From positions 83,995 through 147,994 of the forward strand of contig NW_025938989.1 of NCBI RefSeq assembly GCF_000764305.2: DNA of 64,000 nucleotides. Direction: 5' to 3'. The position numbers were made by a program, and so were the translations under genes. The first letter of the stretch is position 1, and each line of letters opens with the position of its first letter. Shown piece after piece: positions 49,086 through 60,131 of the stretch. The notes below the pieces were generated by a model. That model worked only from the letters and a program-made list of their open reading frames with translations. It was not told where the DNA came from and did no database searches. Source of the DNA: Hyalella azteca (lineage: Eukaryota > Arthropoda > Malacostraca > Amphipoda > Hyalellidae).

Positions 49086-49605
49086 ACGCATTCAGTGGAG
49101 CGACTGATTCAGGTCTCCATAAAAGTTCAGGTCTCCATAAAATCGTATTAAATCAATGGGCAGTTATGTTTTGGAAATGGAGCCACAAAACTTTTTATCC
49201 CTGAACTATACAGAATTTTATGATTGTTTGAACTCAGGACAGTAATACAAAATATTCATAAATTTTATAGAATAGATTAACAATATATCCATTAATAATT
49301 TTCAACTCTCGGAAACATCTCTTCCCTTTTAGACCTCAGCTTCGCATTATTACCAATGTAACTCCATGCAAAATAAATGTGGTAGAATTAATTGTGTATC
49401 CATTGTACTTACTGTAGAGTAAGTACAATTTCCAACTTTTATACTCGATGTAAAATTTGAAGACAAGAGTTTCTAATTGTGACAAATACACTTCTTCAAA
49501 TTGTAAAAAATGTCTCAAAGTCTGCAAAATTTCTAAATTTCCTCAAAAATTGTCAATCCCTAATTAACTGGACAGTTAACATTTTCTTCTCTTTCTACAA
49601 CCATG

Positions 49606-52600
49606 CAGTGATGACAACGCAATGGATGTAAAACATTTACATTTTTCCATCACAACAAATTCCCGTCTCAAGAAGTTTGATCCTCGATTTTGTTTTGTCT
49701 CCCGAGAAGAAGTATAAAAAATTTCCACCTGCTCATGAAGTATTGACATATAAACAGTTTTAATTCTCAGAGTTTATTCCTTTTTCCAAAGAGTATCCCA
49801 TGGGATACTCTTTAGAAAAAGAAATAAACTCTCTAGAAAAAAGAATAAAAAGGAAAAAATGGAAAATAAAAGGAGTAAAAGGAATAAATAAACTAATAAA
49901 ATAAAGGAATAAAGTATCTCGGGCCTTGCTGGTCCCAACAGAACCGTGTTGGGGCGGGTGAAGTATCAGGCTAGCAGGGCAGCATGTCATCAAAATCCCA
50001 ACCTGAAAACCACGCCTGGTTTTTGTTCATGCAACCAAGTTTAAATATCAATGATGAATTAAAAATTAAATAAATTAGGTCACCTTTAAAGGTTATTATG
50101 GAGGAGCGACATTCTATGGGGGTGGTTGTTTTTATTTTAACTTGAAAAAATCATTAATGAAATTCTACAAAATTTACTTAATAGCGCAAAGAAAGAATGA
50201 CGCAGAGAATTGTGCTCATTATTTATTTGCATAAACGCAAGGGAAAGGTTGCGATAGCTTGAAAATTATTGATACAAGTTTTTCCAATTTTCGGGCCTCC
50301 TTTCCCAAGGCACCAATCTTCATCAAAAACTTTTACAATCAAGTGCTCGGCAAATGCAGATGACAAGACAGAACATCAAATAATTACATTTGTGAACATT
50401 TAAAGCGTTCAAAAATATCAACAGTCCAGGTCAGATTCCCTGCTTATCAAAAGTTAACATGACCTTCGATAGTTATATTTCTGCTAAAATTAAGTCACAT
50501 AAGTTAGCCTAGAGGACGAGGCTAAAAATATCGGTGAAAATAGAACAGAATTTCCTAGCTCGAGAGGCTTGAGTAAAAGCAGTGTGCTTCTCAGAGTGTG
50601 CTCAGTGACTCAAACTACACCGAGCCAGGCACTGCATTAGCACCAGAGACTTCATCAAACACAAAACTTTAAAGTTACCTCCACACAAGGAGAGAGGAGA
50701 GCCGAATGCCTGCAGTGAGGCTCTGATCCGTGAAAAATAGCTCCCTTCTTTGGCCCTGTGACTAAGATAGGAGATGGCCGCGTGTAGAATATCTATTGAT
50801 AGCTCTTTATGGCTTCTCAGCTAGCCTTTGCTGAGGGTTATTCATAAGTTATGGGGGACAGATGTGGATTAATTTATTTTGATTCGCACTTTTTAATTAG
50901 CTTTGCAATAACACTAGTGCAGCTTCAATTTGATGAACATGGAATGGTATATGAGGTATACGACTAGATGAATACGTAGAAAACTAGTAGTTCTTTATTA
51001 GCTAACGTCGCACAAGGAACTGCCATTTATGATTGCAAAAGTTTACAACCAAGCTACTATAAGCGTATGCACATTTACCAAAGGCGCATCCATTTGGGTG
51101 TTAAAACCACTGAAAATTGTTGTTAAAAAGTTGCACATATTACCTCCCGAATTCAACACAATTTTACGATAGCACCTGAAGAGGAAATAGGGTGGCAAGT
51201 TAAGTGTACATAGCTGAACAATGCCCCTGTATATGGGCTACGCTGAGGTGACGCCACAAACTGCAAGTCACGAGCCCTGGGCATGGAGAGGGTAGGGGTA
51301 TATGGTGTATTTCCGAGCCCCCTGCGTCTACTTAATTACCACACAACTAAAGCAGTTAAAAGGCTCTGATTGGAGGGCAAGAGAATGTACTCGAACCTTT
51401 TAATAGCGGATCGCTGTTATTAATCATAATAGCAGATCATGGTTTCAAAGCTCTAAATTGACGGTACAACGAAGGTGATTACGCATTGGGACTTGGGTTT
51501 AATTGACATTATCTAGGCTTGGATTTTATCGTACAGAAATTAGGAACCTAAACTAAACAAGTAATCTAAGTCAATTATGAAGTCTTCGCCCATTAAAGTG
51601 CTTGCATCAAGATTTTTTTTACAAAAGCATCTTGATATGAATTCGTTGAAATTACACTTCAACCCGAAGATTACCAGCACAACTATTGACACCTGAGAAT
51701 TTCAATTTATAATTTCACGTTAAATAACCATGAAATAATTAGCTGCAGAATACGAAATGTTTATAATTGCATCTCAGGGGTAGCAGGAACTGCCTGGTGT
51801 CGCAAATTACAGGCAGCGAGACAAGAAGAGTACAAAATGTAATAGATTCATCGGCTTAGCCCGAGGATGGAAATCGTGAAGGTTATTATGCAGGAGCGCG
51901 ACATCCTTGCTATGGGCATCAGAGCGCTATCACATTCATGGTCAATGGTGGAAAAACCGGGCGTTGCAACGAATGCCGCGAACAAACGAATAGGTCGACC
52001 ACGGTAGGTGTTTACACTGACTTCATCCATCAGAAAGAAAGCCTGTCAATGTTACTAAGCAACACACCGAGTGCTAGAAAAGAAAGAGTGCCTCCTTGTG
52101 TCCGAACAAAGCCTTGGACGGCCTTGACGCCTCTCTAAGACCTTTGCAGTCATGCACAAGAACAAATGATGGCTAGTGAGGTGTCGGAGTCTCGACCATC
52201 TCGTCTGAAACCGCCATGAGTTCATGTGAGGTTTTGTCAAGCAAGGCTAACTTTGATGCTCAAAAATGAGTTATATTTGGGAAATGCGTTATTTGCGTGC
52301 TTGATGCAATTCCTTCTGAACAAATGAAATGTGTAGCATAAAATCTCCGAAGCAAGCTTTCGTAACCCACGTTAGGCCACAACTCTATTAACGTGATAGT
52401 AGGACATTAAATTTTCGCATACCCAACTAAACGATAAAAGATTTTAAGAACACAGAAGTAGTAACAATGTACACATTGTTATTATACTTATATATTGAAT
52501 AATACAATCCTCGCGATCATTCAAAACGAAATTCAAGACTCCCACATGTGACGTATAAGACAACGTACACGACCATATTCAAGTTCTTGAGACGTAATTT

Positions 52601-53933
52601 CGATGTCGTTAATTCATCACCCAATCGCCGTTCAAGTTGGAAACTTAACCTAACAATTACGGACTTATAAGACCTGTATCTGCGAACGCGCTTTTAACGG
52701 AATTGTATTTAATTTGGTTTAAACGAGGCTTGTAGTTTTTTGTATTCCTATACCTATTGAGATAATATAAGCATACTATGTCTCATAAGGCTCACAATGC
52801 AAAAGATGCACTAAAAAACTGTCCTAATAATACATTAGTATTGAAAAAATAATAATAATAATAATAATAGATATTCTAACCATTTAGTTGCTATATCAAC
52901 AGTCAAAAATTTAACTCGACTGCGATTTTTAATGTTGTGAAGCCTTCACAAGCTTCTCGGATTTCCAACGTAGTTTCAAATTCGAAACCTCCCGACGGGA
53001 GTACGGGCGCCGTCCCGTTGAGCCGAAGCGTCCGTCAGCGGTCCTATTGGCCGGAACTAATGGACTGAGAACTTCACAAAGGTTCTGTGATGCGCATGTC
53101 ACGAATAAATAGCCCGCTTGTTGCCAATAATATTCTTAAGTGATGGGAACCCTATTAAATTCCTGCAATAAACACTTTGATTGGTGACCATTCCAGCCCA
53201 TGCATCTTATGTATTATGCTGGTCTTTAATTATTGCAAATTTCATGTAGTGACTCACAAAATATTCTGACAATTTTATGAGACTGAACTCAGCGTTCAGA
53301 TGGCTCGCTTACTAGGAGATGTTGCTCCTACTATGAGAATTGTGAACAAAATTAATTCAAATTGACAAGAATAATTTGTGCCTTCGCGTGTGTTCAACAT
53401 AAAGTGAAGTGTGAATTGGCACCTGAATGCCGAAATGTGCTGCAGTAATAAGAAGACGCGCTGTTATCATTTGGATAGCAGAATTTAAAGAGCCTGTAAC
53501 CAAGCCGTGAAATAAGCTGAATAGTTCTAGCCACAGATCTTGAACTGTTGATGAGAAAATTACAAAATCTCATAAGCAAGATATGTAAAAAAAATCCGTG
53601 TGAACCATTTTTGAAAAGTCTGCAAAGCTGATACTGACGGCCAGCCAATATTTCCGTCATGGTACATGGTAAAAATTGAGTGGAGGATGTAAATCCATGT
53701 TCTGTAAAGAAAGCATTTAATCCACCGTCAAACCCACAAAACTTAGCCCAGTTAGGATGCTGATGTAAAACAGCAAATTACGTTTTAATACCTGAGCTTG
53801 AGTTGAGTGCATATATTCTGCGTCTTTGTTTTTCATCCGTCTGCGTCTTTGTTTTTCTAGTCTTGCGGATGTTTCACGACGATAACTGGTCAATATATTT
53901 TTCTATGAGCATTACACAGGTTTGTAGAAGTCT
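49606..53933. other. long stretch without a supported gene
   Basis: Contains the palindrome listed at 49769. At 51848-52240 two minus-strand frames (one starting MDEVSVNTYRGRPIRLFAAF) sit in a GC-richer patch and look mildly coding-like but are not recognised. Near 52975-53045 GC-rich inverted blocks (ACGGGCGCCGTCCCGT) occur upstream of ATTGGCC and AATAAATAG, without a gene to support a promoter call. (AAT)n occurs at 52848-52870. Confidence 0.4.
49769..49832. repeat. 64-bp near-perfect palindrome
   Basis: Two 32-base arms meet at CCATGG with no loop (axis between 49800 and 49801). Left arm starts AGAGTTTATTCC and ends AGTATCCCA; the right arm is its complement with two mismatches. The inner 26 bases are a perfect palindrome. 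Confidence 0.95.
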
Positions 53934-54301
53934 TTAACCCTTTCGCGGGTAAGTTACCATATATGGTAACTAAAATGGGGGTCAAAAAGTGGCCCCCCCA
54001 CAACTCCCCCAATGAGTTTGGGAGCCCGTCAGTGTGTTCCAGCCAATCACAGATCTTGCACAAGTTGCGTCATGTATGGCGTTGCTCTTGCACTATTGTG
54101 AGCTCAGTTGAAACTTAGTCAACGCCAAGATATGACCTAATGTGCAGTTTGTGCTCCACCAGCCTCCACTCAACTAGTGAAATCTCAACAAGTAATGTCG
54201 GTATGTTCATGATAGGCAGTTGTATCATAGTTGAAAACTTGTCTAATCGAATGGTAATAATGTCATTTGCTTTATATGAAGGCAAGTTGGTTAAATTAGA
54301 C

Positions 54302-55913
54302 CAGTGGTTCCCAAAGTGGGCGATATCGCCCCCCTATGGGCGGTGGAAAGATTTTGGGGGGCGATAAAGAAGAAAAGGGCGATAGGGGGGCGGCAGTCTG
54401 AAGTCGAAGTTCGAACGTTTGCTTAAATTGACGATTTGTACAATACACTTGCAGCACATGACTCCCAGCGATGGTTTTTTTACCCAGATCTGTTTCTAGC
54501 GCTTACCCAGATCTGTTTTTAGCGCATTTTCTCATTTATAGAATAAATGCACTATTGTGCTCGCCATGTCCGTCCGTCTGTCCGCCTGTCTGTCCGTCCG
54601 TGACTTCACGTTTTCATCAACGAGAAAATGCGTTCTCTGTCACTCAATGCAGTGAGTACTGAGTTATATTTTTTTAACCTCTCCTGGGTTTACGTCTCCG
54701 ACAAATTAACGGCCGGACTCGCGGCCGGTCTCACGGCCAATTTCCAAATTCAATGATCAAAAAATATCTTTCAAACTAATGAACTTGTCTTGATGAAACG
54801 TTACCGTATTCATTAGGACCTTACGGTAATGCAAGGCTCGAGAAAATTTTTGAATTTCGCCTTCAATTGTTTTTGCCATAGTTATATGGAAATGCGGGCA
54901 AAAATTCACAGTGATAAAGGAATTTCTTCCAAACTACTGAACAGATTTAAACGAAATTTTGAATTTACAGTCCTAACTACCGAACGGTGATGTTTAGCTC
55001 ATGAAAATTTTTTCGACTGTGCCTTCGTCCGCGAGTGTCATTCGTGATTTAAACTGCAATACGTGCTTAAATTCGCAGTAATCAAGAAATTTCTTCCAAA
55101 CTACTGAACAGATTTCAACGAAATTTAGTATTTTAATACCTAACCTCAGCAACGGCGATGTTTAGCTCGTTACAATTTTTTCGTTTTGCCTTCGTTTGCG
55201 AGTTATACGGCTATACGTAAACGGCTCTTGGTTAAACCAGCCGGTAGATCGAAAAGCCGGTCGTTCCTCCTATATCTGCATAACTTGCGAACGAAAGCGA
55301 ATAAGGAAGTGTGAAATCAAGTATGACGGTGAAATGAAAAACAAAATCTCGCAAACGAAGGTAAAATCGAAAAATTTTTAGAATCTAAAAAAACACCATT
55401 TGGTAGTTAGGAATGTTCATTTAAAATTTCGTTCATATCTGGTTGGTAGTTTGGAAGAAATTCTTCGATCACTGCGAATTTCGGCCAGTATCGCAATATA
55501 ATTCACGAATGAAGGTGATATTTAAAAAATCTTCGCATGCTAAACATCACCATTAAGTTCTGATGAATACATGTTACAAGTTTTATTGAGTTCATTAGTT
55601 TGGGAATATTACTTGATAATTGATTTTGGAGATTGGTCGTGAGACCGGCCACAAGTCCAGGCCGTAAATTTGCCCGAGACTTGCTAGGTTTCTAGTACTG
55701 AAACAGTTAAAACAGCTGAAAAACATATTAGTTCACTAAAAGGGGTTCTATTTATGAAATACACATTTGTTTTTAACCTTTATCTTTTAAAATTGCAGCG
55801 TACTAAATTTTATAGAAAGTGGAGCATGATTTTATTTGTTTCTGTGGGGGGGCGCTAGAAATTCACTAGAGAGCAAAAGGGGGCGCCAGCCGGAAAAAGT
55901 TTGGGAACCACTG
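54302..55913. mobile_element. 1.6-kb non-autonomous fold-back hAT element
   Basis: Ends read CAGTGGTTCCCAAAGTGGGC and, on the other strand, CAGTGGTTCCCAAACTTTTT, a common hAT end. AATTAGAC flanks both sides exactly (54294-54301, 55914-55921). There is no transposase. The interior is largely two inverted arms. A block with TTTCTTCCAAACTACTGAAC and GATGTTTAGCTC occurs twice in direct order on the left (about 54918 and 55076). The inverted form lies on the right (about 55321-55460), with an outer GGTCTCACGGCC / GGTCGTGAGACC pair. The hairpin repeat (54516-54675) lies only in the left arm. A second family member begins at 63761. Confidence 0.9.
54516..54675 (+). repeat. hairpin-rich CCGT-core interspersed repeat, copy 3
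   Basis: This copy sits inside the left arm of the hAT element and has no counterpart in its right arm, so it likely inserted into the hAT. It has the longer tetranucleotide run and an intact GCAGTGAGTACTGAGTTATA end. Just left of it is a 23-base duplication starting ACCCAGATCTGTTT. Confidence 0.85.
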
Positions 55914-56424
55914 AATTAGACCATAAAAAACAGTGTGACTATGTATGGTCATGTGCCCGGCAGCACTCAAATATGGTACAATGGCTAAGTGATCATATGT
56001 GTACATGCCCCCTTTTATGCTCCAATTTAGAATATTGTTCAAGTGACTGTGCCTGGACATATGCCCACTAAATCTAAGTGAATGTCGTTAGTCCTTTGTG
56101 ATATAAATTCTGTACTATGCACTTGCTGATAAATATTGTTGATATCTCTATTCTATTGTAGCTGTATTTAATGATCTTGCAATGAATTGACTCTATGTTA
56201 TTGAAATAGGATTGCAATATTCTGGGTGAAAATCAAGATATTGTGCATTCAATTATTGTTTCCTCAATATTCATGACATGTTAATTCAAGTCGCAGGGCA
56301 ATGGACATAGAACGAATTGTGAACAAACGTTGTAAAATAATTAGATGAATGGGTGACCTATGAGCAAGTTATTTTTAGTTTATAGTTGCATGGTGAAATG
56401 ACAAACATCTAAAGAATTTGCTGC

Positions 56425-57496
56425 ATGGGAGACTTTGCTAAATATCTTTGTTATTTTCAGTTCTCAACTTCAAGATTCTACCAAAAGAACCAGACCCACA
56501 CAACTGTAGTACCTCTGGACCCTAGCATCAGCGATGACGATTCACTGGATGATGACATCTCTGATCTGAACTATATGCCTGTCCCTGACCCGCATAATGA
56601 GGATACTCCTGATACCACCGAAGGGCAACCCCCTACCAGTAAGCGCCGATGCAGAAGGCCAGTCTTAGAAGAGGTACACGAGGAAGATGTTGAAGAGGAC
56701 ATGGATACCGCGACCCCCCAGGAGAAAAGGAGCACCACCAACAAAGTTCACACAAAGAAGAAACGGGGCAAGTTGAATGAAAATTACAAGCAGTCAAGGC
56801 CTACAACATGGAGCAAAATCGACATCAGCAACCCACCACTGCCGGAGTATCAACACATACCACCTCAGTACGTCAAAAATGCAGAATGTTACTTTGAAAA
56901 ATTCTTCAATCTACAGCTCATTCAACACATTACATATCAAACAAACCTTTATGCAACGCAAAAGGATGTTTCTACCACCTTCGCCACAACTGATGAAGAG
57001 ATCCGCACCTTTATTGCCATACTTCTGTACATGGGAGTTGCAGCTCCCCTCACTTGATGATTATTGGGCAATGACAACCAGAGTGCCTCAAGTTGCAGAA
57101 CTAATGACCTCCAAACGCTTCAGACTTCTGCGCCGACTAATACATTTCAATGACAACAGTCAGATCTATGCCACCGTTGACCGTTTCTACAAAATAAGAC
57201 CCATCTTCAACTTCATCAGTCAAGCCTTCCGGTGCGAACCACAAACACCTAAGCAGTCAATCGATTAGGTGATGGTCGGTTTCAAAGGAAAGACAGCTGA
57301 AAATCTGCACCAGTACATCCAGAACAAGCCTGACAAGTGGGGATTCAAGCTGTTCTCGCGAGCGTCGGCTGATGGGTTTGTTCACGATATGGTTCACTAC
57401 CAAGGCTTGACTACGCTTCAAGGTCATGGCGTCAAGCTAACGCCAGAGCAAGAAGCCCTCAGTACCACCAGCAAGATTGTCTCTGTCCTTGCAGTG
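56425..57496 (+). pseudogene. piggyBac transposase pseudogene (truncated)
   Basis: The first 210 codons include an acidic N-terminal region (SISDDDSLDDDISDLNYMP) and the start of the DDE domain (TDEEIRTFIAILLYMGV). A frameshift near 57040-57050 moves the frame to LDDYWAMTTRVPQVA and FRLLRRLIHFNDNSQ, both typical of piggyBac transposases. At 57266 a TAG follows SID, within the motif holding the first catalytic Asp, where a Glu codon is expected. The same frame continues FKGKTAENLHQYIQNKPDKW and GVKLTPEQEAL, then is cut at LINE-A sequence. The second and third catalytic Asp regions are missing. A possible acceptor (TTTGTTATTTTCAG) lies at 56447-56460, so the true start may differ. Confidence 0.9.
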
Positions 57497-57645
57497 GAGC
57501 GTTAAAGTCCCCAACTGCCACAAATCTGTCTCCAAGCTGAGTCATATAATGAGTCACCTCATCATGTCCCACATTCCTGCCTGGGTTATAAAAATTGGCT
57601 ATTGCAATCCATCCAAGTGCAGTATTAACATAACATAACATAGTG
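57497..57645 (-). pseudogene. LINE-A endonuclease fragment, distal part
   Basis: On the minus strand this reads GWIAIANFYNPGRNVGHDE and DRFVAVGDFNAPL. The GDFN motif is a core catalytic block of the LINE apurinic endonuclease. It appears to continue the endonuclease that starts at 59170, after a 1.2-kb interruption by LINE-B. It ends abruptly inside the domain where piggyBac sequence begins. Non-LTR elements usually lose their 5' end, so loss of the 3' part points to rearrangement. Confidence 0.75.
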
Positions 57646-58830
57646 ATGTCGGCGCTGAAGTGTAGGCCTGATGTGGCCTGTCGCCGATTCTTTTCCTTTT
57701 CGTGCCTTGTTCATAGATCTAAACTCGTGTCATTTGACCGGATCTTTTCATGACTGGCAATAGTTTGAGGTAGCTACTACACTTCCACCGGGTTCGATAA
57801 GGAGCTAGGCATTTCAAATCTGAACATATATTTTTCCATAGCTTTATCTAGTCTGTTCTTGAACGCGTTCATACTTGGAGCGCCAACGATGTCATCGGGN
57901 TCATCCACTGGGACTTTTTGACTCCTCCAAGCGTAATCTTGGGTACATAGGCATGAACTGCAGACATAACCGTGTCTTTAAGAAACGACCATGAATCAGC
58001 CACATTCATGTCCTTAATACAGTCCGAAATATTCGCCGCAATCACTGTTTCACGGAGTTTATCATAGTCGCCTTTCGCAAAGTTCAAACGTTCACGCTAC
58101 CGAAGCGTCTTTTCTGCACAACACTTAATATTGAAAAACAATGATTGGTGGTGGCTTTTGCCCAACGGAGCCTCGTGGCGAAGCTCATCTATCATTGATT
58201 CTTCACTAGTAAACACAAGATCTAGAATATTTGGGGTCTGTTTACCCCTAAAATGGGTTGGGTTGGTGATGTTCTGGATTAAAAATGAGTCTCGTACAGA
58301 CTCCAAGAACAGGGATGCTGGGTGATTCTCATCTCTTGGAGAAGATTCATCTGCCCAGTCTATTTCTGGATGGTTAAAGTCACCAACGATCAACGTATGC
58401 GACCTGCTGAATGATATGCTCGGTAAAAGGCTGTTTAGTACTTTATTGTTATCAGAGGAGCTGTTAGGTGATCTGTAAATGACCCCTATGAGAAGGCTAT
58501 CTTTGCCTTTTAGAGTAAGTTCACACCACACTGATTCTCTAGCCTAGCTGATTGATGCTCTGCAGATAACTTAACTTGCTGGGCCCTATAAGAGGTTCTA
58601 ACCCACAGAGCTACACCTCTACTGCACTGCTCTTCATTTAAGTTATGAAAACAATCAAAACCTGGCAGCTGAAATTCAACAGGTACAATTTTCCCCCCGT
58701 GATTTTTAGGAAGTGTTTCTGTAATACAAATAATGTCTATACACTCGTTTGCGATCACAGTTAACAGTTCACTTTTTTTGTTCAAAACTGAATCCGAGTT
58801 CGTGTAAAAACATTTTATTGTATTGATTTA
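57646..58830 (-). pseudogene. LINE-B: CR1/Jockey-like non-LTR element, reverse transcriptase missing
   Basis: Minus-strand order: DIICITETLPKN (58510-58785), then a frame change, then LIGVIYRSPNSSS, TLIVGDFNHPEIDW and TPNILDLVFTSEE (58097-58531). These are successive endonuclease motifs. After AYVPKITLGGVKKSQWM at the N (57900) the frame jumps directly to VGAPSMNAFKNRLDKAMEKY, the usual extreme C terminus of such elements. The whole reverse transcriptase is therefore absent at the N. The element sits inside LINE-A. Borders are approximate. Confidence 0.8.
57900..57900. other. ambiguous base N where the LINE-B reverse transcriptase should be
   Basis: Left and right of this base are the C-terminal and endonuclease parts of one LINE with about 2 kb of expected sequence missing. 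It is probably a gap of unknown size. Confidence 0.65.
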
Positions 58831-59740
58831 GTATTGATTTTAGTTGCTAGAAATTCTAAATTTGCAGCCCCAGGAAAATGTGGAATACATCAAATGGCTG
58901 TTTCTGGATGTCTTTGCGAATCAAAATTGCCATGCCACCCCTTAATGCATTCCTTCTATGAGACCATAAAACAGAATACCCAACAAAGGAAGGCCCATGA
59001 GATCTGACCCAAGTCTCGCAAAGGCACACCACATACTCCACATCTGGTTTTTCTCTATAAAGGTACAGCTTAAACTCTGTGAGCTTTCCAAACAGACCAT
59101 GACAATTTAGTTGAATTATTTCTAGTCCTAACTCTCTCCTGGGGTGCCAGAACAATTTCTGTGCTTTCATTGAATACCTAATTCATTGGGATTGTTTCCT
59201 TGAACTCTTCCCCTTACCTCGTGCCTTGGTTTGACCACCCAGATGATGACCCAACAGGAACTTCCAGTCTTCTTAAAAGTTCAGAGCCAGCAGATTTTTT
59301 GAGCTGTGGTGCACCCAATTCAGAAGTTTTAGAAGAGATCCCTTGCAAGTGCAGTTCTTGATCAGAAGCCACCTGGCTGGCTGGAAGCCATTCCTCTTGC
59401 AGAACCTCACTAACCTCCCATCCAAACCAAAGGCATTTCTGAGTAGCTAAGCTGATTAGGAGCAATGATCTCTCCTTTGCCCCTTGAACCCTTCATTTAA
59501 CAGGTTAATCTTGAAGACTTCATGTATAAATTTACCCAATTTTATTGAAAACCCAGTTAAAGATGCGCGTATTGTGTCATCAATTCTTTTCTCACTTGAG
59601 GAAATTTTTTTTTATTGATTTTAAGACTTCGGGTATGAGATCACACCTCCCAGTCTGAGCACAACTTGATTTGTCTCTGAGCCTTTCTTTCTCTTGCCAA
59701 CAGTCGTTCACAGAATAATCTCTAGCTCACTCTCACCAGC
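58831..59740 (-). pseudogene. LINE-A 5' part: ORF1 remnant and start of ORF2 endonuclease
   Basis: Minus-strand order: a broken ORF1-like region (about 59740-59214) whose last frame includes SLATQKCLWFGWEVSEV and ends SSSGWSNQGTR, then about 45 bases, then an ATG at 59170. That ATG opens ORF2 with a typical LINE endonuclease start (LEIIQLNCHGLFGKL, EYVVCLCETWVRSHGPSF, RGGMAILIRKDIQKQ). A frameshift near 58880 precedes the LINE-B insertion. The style fits an I-clade or related element with an RNase-H-like tail. The exact clade is uncertain. Confidence 0.75.
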
Positions 59741-59791
59741 CGGTGGTTGTTGTGTGAAAGAAGAGATAAAAGGATTAGTTACTGGGCGTCT

Positions 59792-60131
59792 TCATAGGGT
59801 GTTTACCATGCTGCAGCTTAGCAGGTATTGTCCCAGCCGACGAATTGCTGCTGTGCGTATTTTCTGAGGGATATCTCCTCCACAAAGAGCTGACACAAAG
59901 TTCCAAGGAAGTGAAAGATTTTCCAAGTTGGAGCGAAACTCCCGCCTCTGGTTTGTGTAGAGCGAATAATGCAAGATGAAATGATTAATGGTGTCCTCGA
60001 CATTGCATGTAGGACACATGCTGGAATTGGACAAATTGAAACGAGACAAATGAGCCCTCACGCCAGCATGACCAAGTCGCAGACGTGCCACAGCACATTC
60101 CATAGAGCGTGGTAAAGATCCATAAGCCACA
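59792..60131 (-). pseudogene. LINE-A-type C-terminal region (3' end of another copy)
   Basis: The minus-strand frame includes GSLPRSMECAVARLRLGHAG, MCPTCNVEDTINHFILH and YSLYTNQRREF. This is the RLRLGH and Cys-x-x-Cys...His block found at the C terminus of non-LTR elements with an RNase-H-like tail. It ends NTL then stop. The upstream part was replaced by the repeat unit at 60132-63519, with another fragment of the same protein type at 63523-63753. Confidence 0.8.

Larger units (their letters stand above)
47941..49605. mobile_element. large interspersed repeat unit, copy 1 (incomplete in assembly)
   Basis: This matches 60132-63519 closely from TTATCGTAATCATACACTAC to CTTTCTACAACCA. It differs in that copy 2 has about 1.6 kb more at the point where copy 1 shows an N (48513). 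The unit contains an 86-codon minus-strand frame, a run of 40-bp repeats, and a perfect TTAACTG-GA-CAGTTAA hairpin near its right end. The ends have no obvious terminal repeats and no clear target duplication. Helitron-like or fold-free composite element and segmental duplication are both possible. Confidence 0.65.
53938..57496 (+). mobile_element. piggyBac element, 5' end to mid-transposase, interrupted and truncated
   Basis: A TTAA (53934-53937) is followed directly by CCCTTTCGCGGG, the layout of a piggyBac terminal repeat at its TTAA target. A subterminal palindrome, GTTACCATATATGGTAAC, follows. The element is split by the hAT insertion at 54302-55913 and then holds a piggyBac-type transposase frame from 56425. 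At about 57496 it stops where reverse-strand LINE-A sequence starts, so the 3' half and right terminal repeat are absent. Linking the terminal repeat and the transposase into one element is inference from order, strand and spacing (about 0.87 kb once the hAT insert is ignored). Confidence 0.75.

Noticed and set aside
52975..53130. GC-rich inverted blocks with ATTGGCC and AATAAATAG as a gene promoter
   Set aside because: No coding exon follows on either strand and the motifs are short enough to be chance.
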